Below are positions 55,708 to 64,000 of a DNA stretch of 64,000 nucleotides, piece by piece. Source of the DNA: Branchiostoma floridae (Eukaryota; Chordata; Leptocardii; Amphioxiformes; Branchiostomatidae). The DNA is taken from positions 1,209,604 through 1,273,603 of the forward strand of contig NC_049982.1 of NCBI RefSeq assembly GCF_000003815.2, given 5' to 3'. The notes beneath the pieces are model-generated. The model searched no databases. It saw nothing but the letters and a program-made list of their open reading frames with translations, and had not been told where the DNA came from. Position 1 is the first letter of the stretch. Each line of letters starts with the position of its first letter. The translations under genes were made by a program, and so were the position numbers.

Positions 55708-58512
55708 CTCTGAATAATGGCATTTCACATCACTACAGATTGAATCAACATAATTGAGATTTCAATTCATAAAATTTTCATCAATCAGTGACTGCAGCTG
55801 CTCCTTAAAAGTAACCACACGTACCTCCAAATTTTCGATGGCCATCATTCCATCTTGATCACGGACTGACCTAATTCTGGCGAGAGTTGGGAGAACTAGG
55901 TCTAGACTTTCGCGGATCTTCTGGACGTACGCATGTTTTTTTTTTTTTAACTAGTCACCGATTGATGTAAATTATAAATGTGTATATACGTTACTAAGGA
56001 ATATCTTAAACGATTGGGATTTCGTCTTTACAGCAATCCTTCCCTGGCCCACAATGCCTCACTGATGACTGATGGCAACAGCTCCACCTGGTGGCAGAGC
56101 ACATCACTGCAGCAGCTGATGCTGTCCGGGAACGGGGTCGGAGATCGAGCAGAGGTCTCCATAACCCTGGATCTGGGACAGGTATTTTCAACGAGAAGAA
56201 ACAACAACTCTTTTATCACGTGTGAAGTTTATGTACATTGTATAATTTGGATGTGTGTCAGCTTTTGTCCTTTTATGTTTGTTGATAAGATCCACAGGTA
56301 GAGTAGCTACAATGCACTTGTATATTTCTTCAAGATCGACATGCTGTCGTCATATACATGATAATGATAACATGACGTCATTGTCATCAGTTTCCGTGAC
56401 GATGACCTTTCACCTGTTCCTGAACCCATACAGACGTACCACCCTGAGAACATCACCATCCACATGGGTGATACCATCCGGCCGGGACGGCTGGCCATCA
56501 TGAGGTCAGCTGACGGACTGAACTTTGACCCCTGGATTTACCTGGTAACCAATGGCAACAGGGACTGTCGCAGGTTCGGGGTTGCCAAGCAACCAGAGCC
56601 GGACAGCCCGGAATCGGTGGTGTGCCGGGAGTACGCACAACTGGAGCCGCAGCTGTATAATGAAAGGGTGTGTGGAGTTTGCAACATTAGCTATTTGTTC
56701 TTATAATCGTTTGTCATTGTCATTGATTATCAATAATAAGAATTTTTCATATTGTAGGACAGTACTAGTAAGTAGTAAAATAATAATACGAGAAGTATAG
56801 CACGGCTAGTTGGTTCCAATCGTAGTAATGAGTGACGTTGTAACGTGCTCATATTTCAAAAATACGTTATTTTTGTTGAGAGCCACACCCCATCCACTGT
56901 AAAGAACCCCCCACGTGCGATGGTGCGGTGTGCGATGGTGCAAATTCTTTTGTCTGGAGTTGGTGACTCACTTCGAATCACCCGGATGAAGGCCCGGCGA
57001 ACCTCTGTTTCGTATCAGCCACATGGTGACTTGGACCATTTACCCGGACGGGAGACCTGGCGCATCCCCGTCTTGTTACCGTCTTGTCTCCGACAGGCTG
57101 AATAAAAGTTCAAAACTTGAACTATGCGGCTCCAGATGTCTTTCTGAGGGACGACTGCAGTGTGCAAGATGTCGCGGTAGCTTGAGGGATGAATCTGCTC
57201 TACTATACATAGCCAGCGAAAGGGTATGTCACCCAGAAAAAGGCGGTATAACTAGTCTCCAAGCAGACGCTACGGTACCTTAGAGATAGTATTAAAACTG
57301 ACAAGGGACTGAATATAGCGGTGCCCGTTTGACTCCCTTTGGCCGACTATACTCCTTGGCCTGCTTTGATACTAATGTTCACATTACTTATTGGCACTGT
57401 ACAAATTCTGAATTTGAAATCTAGAGCTAAGGCACCATAGGGTCTGCTTGGAGACTACGGTATAACCGTGTCGTGTGTAAGCACGTCGAACGATGATGAA
57501 GATGATGATAAAGAATCATACTTTCTCCCCCAGATCACCGTGTCCCTGTCGGAGGTTCCCCCCAGTTTCAGTGATGAGGCCCGGCAGCGCTGGCAGGCTG
57601 TACGACACCTGCAGCTGCGCTTCTACGACATGGACCTGGTGCTGGGGACATCTGCAGACCAGTTCGTGAGTATCTGCGTCTGTATAGCTGGTATAACCGC
57701 CCTTCGGCGCAACACCCCACCTTCTCAGGCACGCGGCGAGGCAGCAGCTGGTCATATAGTACTAAACGACCTGTCAAACCTAGCTTTTGTGCAAGTGTTC
57801 TTAAAAAATATCCAGAGAAGATGCCGCTTGGTGATAACATATTCCACTCTAAGATAGTTCTGGTAAAATACAAATTTCTAAACACATCAATTCTAGGTTT
57901 GTAACTCTCTTACTTGAAGGCATGGCTGTTTCTAGTTCGTTTTTAAGCTGGTGTTAGATACTTATCAGTCGGTAGGTTCACCAGTTTTGGGTCATTTTGT
58001 ACATCATCCAGAGTGAGTACAGCAATCGTCTTAGATATTAGCTGTTACGCCCTGGTCCTGTTTATTTTGCTTTGTTTTATTTAATGGGTTTACTCATAAA
58101 CTGCAATGCTTGATTGATCATTGCTTGGCATTTGGGTTAGAAGAGAAAGGGTGGATTGGCAGAAAGCTTGTATTTGATAGCTTCTGGCTAATGTATATAG
58201 ATATAAAATTTAGATAAGATACTCTAGGGCTTATTGGTTCAACAATTTTAAACCTAAAAGTATTGCCGGATTGTTCTGTTAGGGCCAATGTTTATTTTAT
58301 TTACATTTTCCCTTCCCAGGACCACCATGCAGTGTCGGCGATCTCTGTTATGGTCCGTTGCGAGTGTAACGGATTTGGGAAAGGTTGTGAAATCAATGCA
58401 GACTCCGGCCAGTATGAGTGCATCTGCAGTGGAAACACCCAGGGCCGATTCTGTGAGGAATGCAAGCCTCTGTATAACCAGTTCCCCTACCAGCCTGGTC
58501 GGCCCTGCCAAG
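54331..58512 (+). CDS. Gene F: laminin N-terminal + laminin-EGF head (3' end open)
   Basis: Six exons read in frame: 54331-54456, 55090-55226, 56034-56181, 56434-56667, 57534-57665, 58320-58512, about 323 residues. Exon 1 gives a signal peptide with a leucine-rich core (TGVLLLLLAVVCSP). Exons 2-6 match a laminin N-terminal domain: VTCGSP, CDASNP, STWWQS, VSITLDLGQ, RPGRLAIMRSADG, DPWIYL. The final exon is one laminin-type EGF with eight cysteines (CECNGFGKGC through RPC). Such domains occur in laminins, netrins and usherin and act in basement-membrane assembly or guidance. The last exon ends in a donor (CAAG|GTACTG) in phase 1, with no stop or poly(A) signal before the lectin-family exons from 59091. 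It is either the head of a fusion with gene G or a gene whose 3' part is lost. Exon phases here (0, 2, 0, 0, 0) differ from the phase-1 lectin cluster. Confidence 0.8.
55622..55705. repeat. (AT)n microsatellite
   Basis: About 84 bases of AT repeat, interrupted once by CCTT, in the intron between exons 2 and 3 of gene F. Confidence 0.95.
56880..57115. repeat. Dispersed SINE-like repeat in gene F intron
   Basis: It contains TAAAGAACCCCCCAC and TGCGATGGTGCGGTGTG, shared with 18590-18640, then a GACCATTTACCCGGACGGG stretch and a final AATAAAAG. It is noncoding. Confidence 0.45.
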
Positions 58513-58622
58513 GTACTGTAGAGTGGTATCAGTTGTTTTGGTTGTGATATTGGTATAGGTAGATAGTCCACTAACATTTTCAAGACAGTAGGAAGAGAGG
58601 GATGTTATCCACTGCGTCGAGG

Positions 58623-58702
58623 CATTCTCCTACGCCGAGACACCCAACGGCAAACTACATCCGGATATAGTTCTCCGTTGGATGTCTCTGCGTAGGAGAA
58701 TG
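58623..58702. repeat. Near-perfect 28-base inverted repeat (hairpin)
   Basis: Arms 58623-58650 and 58675-58702 pair with two mismatches around a 24-base loop. The first arm starts CATTCTCCTACGCCGAGACA. It sits between the laminin-EGF exon and a SINE-like sequence. Confidence 0.8.
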
Positions 58703-58704
58703 TG

Positions 58705-58873
58705 TCTAGAACACGGTATGGGAAGCCAGAGCCCATCCCTCTTCTTTCACTGCCTTTACCTCTCCAACCGAAGTTACTGACAGTTACCCATTTACACCTG
58801 GGTGGAGTGAGGAAAGTCGCTGGCACGTCAGGGGATTTGAACCCAGGACCTTTGGTTTCTCAGCCAAACACCC
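58705..58873 (-). repeat. tRNA-derived SINE-like sequence, minus strand
   Basis: Reading the minus strand, a TTGGCTGAG A-box-like motif (about 58854-58867) precedes GGTTCAAATCC, a perfect B box (58833-58843). A CCCAGGTGTAAATGGGTAAC stretch then follows. This is the layout of a tRNA-headed SINE. Confidence 0.6.
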
Positions 58874-59090
58874 CAATATGACGTCACTATGTTGTGGCAT
58901 TTTAGATGAATAATAAAAATGACTAGCAATCTCATTTGATTTAGTGTAAGTCTAATCTCATTTGAAATGGCAAGATTGGGTTTCTATTACAGACCATTGT
59001 TTGAACTGGGCGTATTCATTTTGAAATGGAGTCTTATTGACTTTAAAATACTTATGAGAAGAAAATGATTCAATTTAAATCTAATTCAAG

Positions 59091-59966
59091 GTCAACGAGT
59101 TTACCTGACGACCATCGGCAGCTGGTCCTTTTATAAGGTTCAGGCCTCTGGACCGATGACCAGTGCCAACGTCAAGGCCACGTGTGAAGCGGCGGGGATG
59201 AGGTACCCCTGCTTCGCCTCAGGTCGGTTTATTATTGTTTATTGACTCCTTTAGTTGTTGACAGCATATCACTGCAACATCTAATCTTCTGTGAGTAATA
59301 ATTACACATAACATTTGGACACACAAAATGCACAACACATAACATATATTACATGTCATTCAAAAAGTTATCAAAAAAACGCATGTGCCTTATCAACGTT
59401 ATCAAGTACCTCATGTGTCATTAGCTGAGTTTCGCATGTGTTTCACTAGCTGCTGTCTAAACATCTTGAATGTACTCACAGTTTGCAACTTATGTACTAG
59501 TTGGTTCCATCCGGATGTTGTTATATAGGTGAAGGATTTCTTAAGGCTATTTGTCTTTGGTTTCTCAGTTCTAAATTTTTCCGTGTTGCATGTCTCGTAT
59601 GGTAGCCGTGTTTGTTAGATACCAGATGTAGTCTACAGTACAATGATGATGGTTCGTTGGAAAGAAGTATTTTGTGAAAATAAACTATTGTCGACGTTTT
59701 TTTAAAGGTCGGTGCACCGGCTACTGGACCCCCGACTGCATCAAGTATGACGACGCCGGTGTCAGCTGTGAAACCCACAGGGTCCTCTCTTTTCATCTGT
59801 GTGGACATGATAACCCTTATAGATGTGAGTCCCTTGATGACACCTTTGTGTACATGCCTGAATGGTGGAGCGACGACAGCGCCTGTGGAATGAAATACAA
59901 TACGGACAAATGGTGGTGCGTGCGTGACTGGAGCAGACGTTACCAACCTGTACGCCCTGTGTGCAG
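59091..59966 (+). pseudogene. Dom1 exon of gene G, broken by insertion and frameshift
   Basis: The exon opens normally (TTCAAG|GTCAACGAGTTTACC, giving GQRVYLTTIGSWSFYK). It is interrupted after TCAGGTCGGT at 59228 and resumes at 59706-59713 with GGTCGGTGCACCGG. Past the insertion it reads well to TDKWWC, then a one-base shift puts the YALCAG end out of frame. No signal-peptide exon is visible upstream. It could not encode Dom1 as it stands. Confidence 0.75.
59229..59705 (-). mobile_element. 5'-truncated LINE 3' end inserted in an exon
   Basis: An 8-base target duplication AGGTCGGT flanks the insert (59221-59228 and 59706-59713). On the minus strand the insert ends in AATAAACAATAATAA. It encodes a stretch with YETCNTEKFR, KSFTYITTSGWNQL and FRQQLVKHM before a stop, the usual look of a non-LTR polymerase C-terminus (CR1/L2/jockey-like). 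The clade is not settled. Confidence 0.65.
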
Positions 59967-60560
59967 GTAGGGATAAACTTGAGATCGTTGGTTGCCTTTC
60001 TATTATCGACGTCAGCATGCACATAATCATGAAATATTAAGTTACTTATTTCGTATTTAACACAATATGTACCTATTCTGAGAAAGAATAGTTCCTAGAT
60101 AAACGAATCTGGTATCTAGTGTCTCGAGTTGGACTTGTTTACAGAGAAAAATAGGATTAAAACCTTGAATATTGAATAGAATTTTCTTTTATGTCCGATG
60201 ATTCCAAATATGCAAAAAACATGGACCTTATGTATGTGGGGTAGATATTCTAATGCAAGTAACGATGGTTTAGAAAATTTATCATCGTATTACCACTTGG
60301 CTGTTGCTTGATGAATTCATGCAATATTGGTTAGTTACAGAGTGTTTTTTTCTTATAGATTAAGTAGCTAGATAAAAGTAAATAATCTGATTTATCGATT
60401 GATGCTTAAAGATATTTGAATGCCACAGTCATACGAATCCATTCATAAGTATGGTTGTTGGACCTTACTTGTGAGCCAGCGGGTAATATGATTGACTTGA
60501 ATTCCTTTAGTGGCTTCGAAAACTAACATTGTTGCACAACACTTTGATTCATATTACCAG

Positions 60561-63500
60561 AGTGCGAGACCTCCACATGTGTCCATGGAACCTGTACCGA
60601 TAATATCTGTACGTGTGAGAACGGCTGGGAGGGTACCAACTGTGATCAAAGTAAGTATTCTTTCAATTCAATAAGCTAATATCTTCATCGTGTATACATC
60701 TACCGCCTGATACAATCAGAGGAATCAATTTAAGAGTCGCCACCTTTTGGTAAATGCAATACAAATTTCTAAGTGAAATTATAGCGGAATTCATGAAAGA
60801 ATCGATTCATACACGGTACGCGTCAAACCAACATTCTTAGTAGAATATGATGCTACCAAAGTTTATGCTGCAAACTTGTTGTTATAGTGTTGTGACTAAG
60901 ACTCAGGCTTGCGATTTAATTGCGCTGTACCTGTATCTATAACTAAAGGTCTTGGAGCAATGTATTATTTTATGCAATCCATATTTTATACAATCCATTA
61001 AACTAAATTTGTGTCGGGTTCCGGTAATTGTTGTCCACCCCACGTGAACTCGGGACCTGCACTGAACCTGTACATATCCAAGAATGACATATACATTTTC
61101 CATTCCTATTAAAGCCTTGAACACAACATGTACAGAAATTCTGTAACATTATGATTGATTAGGTGCATTTTATATTCATACAGATATCGACGAGTGCGCG
61201 AGCAACCCTTGTTGGCAGGGAGGGACCTGCCTGGATCACGTGGACGGCTACAGCTGTGTCTGTCCTAAAGGTGCCACCGGCAAGAACTGTGAAACTGGTA
61301 CTACTGTTTTACCTTAGTCAAAGACTTCTTACTTGTTTTTAAACATTAATAAAGGGTTAATGCCCCGGCCCGAGGTGTATATGGTGAGATAATCCCTGGT
61401 CAGGTGCGATAACCACCGAATAAACCACCGGGTGAGCGTAGCGAATGAGGTACGACACTGGTGCCGGTGTCGATGCAAATCGACACCGGTGCCGGTGTCG
61501 ATTCATTCTGACCAATCAGGGGAGCGATACCCACCTGCCTGGCCTGACCTTCTGATTGGTCCGCGGCGCCTGGCTATATGATAAAGGTAATTATAATGGT
61601 AATTATCCATATCGTGGTACCGTTTTGCAATGTAATATTGTTCCGGAAATCATCAGCATAAAATTGTCTAATCAGTATAACATTGACTGATATTACTGGC
61701 TGTGTTGGAAACGTGAGGACCAACATTTACGTTTGTGTTTGTAGATGATGCAATCACAGTTATAGAAAAATCAAATGATCTTGATCGATTAACGTTTCGA
61801 AAAAAGTATATTCCAATACAAATGTAAAATCATCATTTAGTTTTCCAAAGCAAATTAATCTAAGCGTCGTTTGTAATAGAGGACGACGAAACAAGCGTAC
61901 CCTTTGTGCAATATTTTCACTCCAGCATTCTTTGCCGGTGAATGCTACGAGTTCTCGTCCGAGGCCCTAACCCATCAGGAGGCAACACAGGCCTGCAGCG
62001 TTAAGAACGGCCATTTGGTGGATCTGAAAGACGAGCAGGAGCAAAGGTTTCTTGCTGACAAGCTAATGGCGTCCAATGGAGCTTCCAGCTGGCTGGCCGT
62101 AAGATCGGCACCAACAGCCTTTTTGTACAGCAATGGCTCTCCAATTTCAGGTAAGTAAGACCAGTCTTTCACAATGGATTTGTATGGACCAGACGATTTG
62201 TTTTCTTCAACGTCCACTCATCTGAGGGTGGCGATTGAAATAAAAGACCAGTAATTAAAGAAAATAAACAAAAGTGGATAATCATGTGGTAAAAAGCTTA
62301 TGATTTCTTTGTTATTTATACAGTTTTATTGTAATAGTAAATCAACTAAAAAATTAATACCGTTCAATACCAGGTCCAATCCAGTGGTCTTCCAGTGAGC
62401 CAGCCGCTCCCTGTGACCTGTGTGCTCTCCTGGACAGCAGCGACAACTTCCTGGCCAGGACAGCAGCGTGCACGGAACAGCACAACTATGTCTGCCAGTC
62501 TAGTAAGCCACTTCATTTATTTTAACCCCAACTGGAAGACAACGATAATTCACCAGACTGAGGATTTGTGTACTTTACAGAAAAATCCTCCCGTATATGT
62601 GCGAAAACGGTAGATGATGAATAGAAATATTAGCTTGGACACTCCAGGCTTTTAAGCGTAATTTTTTCTCCTCTTGGTGCACATGTAAGTGTTTTAATAT
62701 GCTTATATCAACAAAAACTTTCTCGTTGTTGTTTATTTTTAATTCTGTAAGATATGAAGCCTTGTGGAGAAAACGTCTGTCAGAACGGTGGTATCTGCTT
62801 CTCCTGCTTCGACGACTCCGCTGCCTTCTGCGACTGCTCTGCCGGGTTTGACGGGAAAACCTGTGAGATAAGTAGGTGCTTTGCTACTATGTTAGCTCGT
62901 CTGTCATAAATGGGATTTTTTACACGTAATAGACTTTGAATAAAACTTACATCAACATTTAGCACTTCGGTTCCTATCATACTTGATAATTTCATACATT
63001 TATACGTCGATGATAGCAAATACGAAACAGAAACTACTCCAGCTGTCACAGTTTGGTGACAACCCGATATTTAAATATTTGACTAGTGTGTCCTGCCAAA
63101 ATGGCGGAAGTTGTCGGGAATCAACATCAGCATCAACTCCTACAGCTGCAGCTGCCCTATAGGATTCCACGGAGAATTTCTTTAGCCCAACCTAGCAAAT
63201 CAAGTAAAACTTTTATTATTAGGCATGTCTTTATTTACAACATATCCCGTCCTAACCTTTTCCAATCTTGGACCCGTTTTCTCCAGACATGGACTGGTGC
63301 TCCCAGGTCCAGTGTCCCCAGTACTGGGTCTGTCAGGACTACACTTTCTACTTCCAATGCGTTCGTAAGTAAATTTTTTCATCGTTTTGTTATCAAAATG
63401 GCTTTTAAAAGATCTTGTAATAAACTACGGTACAGAGGAATGATGGATTTGAACAATGCTGACTGAGTTGACATCCTGTTTTCACTGTAAACGTTCTACG

Positions 63501-63658
63501 TATTCGGAAGCGTAACAAAATAACACTTCATATATATTTCAGATCTTGCCCCCATCACAAGCAGGACGATCCCTTACCAGTGCAGCAGCGCCTCCTGTCT
63601 GGATGGCATGTACTGCACCGAGGAGAGCGCCGCGTCCTTCTCCTGCAAGGTTGGCTGA
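60561..63658 (+). CDS. Gene G: lectin-family tail EGF(2)-CTLD-EGF, lacking its own start
   Basis: Seven intact exons: 60561-60650, 61184-61297, 61926-62150, 62374-62502, 62752-62871, 63287-63364, 63543-63658. The first EGF is short (30 codons) but keeps six cysteines. The second has [12 protein letters not shown]. The CTLD spans two exons ([30 protein letters not shown]). One EGF ([12 protein letters not shown]) and the C-terminal 4-cysteine pair follow, ending in TGA at 63656-63658. The exon that should hold the last EGF is broken. No promoter or signal exon is present. Joined to gene F, the seven exons plus its six give 1842 bases, 613 codons and a stop, uninterrupted. Otherwise this is a decaying duplicate, but its remaining exons carry no stops, which argues for recent or continued use. 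Confidence 0.6.
63085..63185 (+). pseudogene. Broken EGF exon of gene G
   Basis: CCAAAATGGCGGAAG and CATCAACTCCTACAGCTGCAGC match the EGF exon at 36536-36649 of gene D. The DIDEC start is gone, the two halves are in different frames, and there is no donor at the end. Confidence 0.65.
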
Positions 63659-63731
63659 CGTCACAGCCCAAGCCTCGTGCGCGCAAAAGGCAATCAACTG
63701 CTGGATCTAATTTGATTAGAGATGTAAAAAA

Positions 63732-63737
63732 ATTAAA
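63732..63737 (+). terminator. Poly(A) signal of gene G (ATTAAA variant)
   Basis: ATTAAA lies where genes D and E have AATAAA, 73 bases after the stop codon. It is the common functional variant. Confidence 0.55.
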
Positions 63738-63947
63738 GCGGTTCAAAGATGATACTCGACGTTTCCACTCTTCCGTGGCCTTTGCACCGATTGTCCTGCT
63801 TCAACGTGCACTAAGTACTGGGAATGATTTACTGTCAGAAATATTTGATTTTATGATTGCGTTTGAACGGCAAGGTGTGTTGATAAAATACTGGGCTGAA
63901 CCCTGTACAACAACCATTGAGCCAAGGCAATATGGACGAAGACAGAA

Positions 63948-64000
63948 ATCTTTATAGACACGACAAAAGTACAGCGACTTTCGTAAGGTCTACATGTATA
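63948..64000. repeat. Edge of a dispersed repeat
   Basis: TCTTTATAGACACGACAAAAGTACAG matches AAGCTTTATTGACACGACAAAAAGTACAG at about 11185-11213 inside the gene B intron. The repeat runs off the window end. Confidence 0.5.

Overview
The window is eukaryotic genomic DNA: short coding exons with canonical GT-AG introns, AATAAA signals, many dispersed repeats, and protein modules (EGF, C-type lectin-like, laminin N-terminal) typical of animals. The gene style, a TE load that includes an R2-like retrotransposon, and the overall feel of the sequence suggest an invertebrate deuterostome, most likely a lancelet (Branchiostoma). The species is inference, not proof.

Almost all of the window is one head-to-tail gene cluster on the + strand. 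The ancestral unit, seen complete in genes A (69-6567) and B (8706-16587), is: a signal peptide exon; one large exon for an unassigned 8-cysteine N-terminal domain of about 130 residues (called Dom1 here); two to five one-exon EGF repeats; a C-type lectin-like domain (CTLD) split over two exons; two more EGF exons; and two C-terminal exons, each carrying a similar 4-cysteine motif. Every internal junction I traced is phase 1, so modules can be duplicated, lost or skipped without breaking the frame. Gene C (19176-20344) is a minimal copy with only signal peptide and Dom1. Gene D (23476-37179) is expanded, with three Dom1 exons and nine EGF exons. Gene E (40233-53686) has five N-terminal EGFs and a shortened CTLD in one fused exon. 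The last block (59091-63658) has no signal exon of its own, a Dom1 exon broken by a LINE fragment, and one broken EGF, but otherwise keeps the EGF-CTLD-EGF-C-terminal series. It lies directly behind a laminin N-terminal/laminin-EGF head (54331-58512) that has no visible end and stops in phase 1, so the two may form one chimeric gene.

Genes B to E share a promoter block with a CCAAT box and a direct repeat of AGGTCA-like half-sites spaced by 4 (DR4). Genes A, D and E also have a TATA box. Intergenic stretches carry at least 14 copies of a conserved core centred on GGGGTCAGGGTTTGTTGG. Introns and spacers hold repeats: elements with inverted ends and internal tandem repeats, an R2-like retrotransposon on the minus strand (about 41790-44760), SINE-like sequence, a truncated LINE, microsatellites, and a 100-base assembly gap at 33280-33379.

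The proteins are predicted to be secreted multidomain lectin-like molecules, perhaps for recognition at surfaces or in body fluids. That role is inferred from domain content only.
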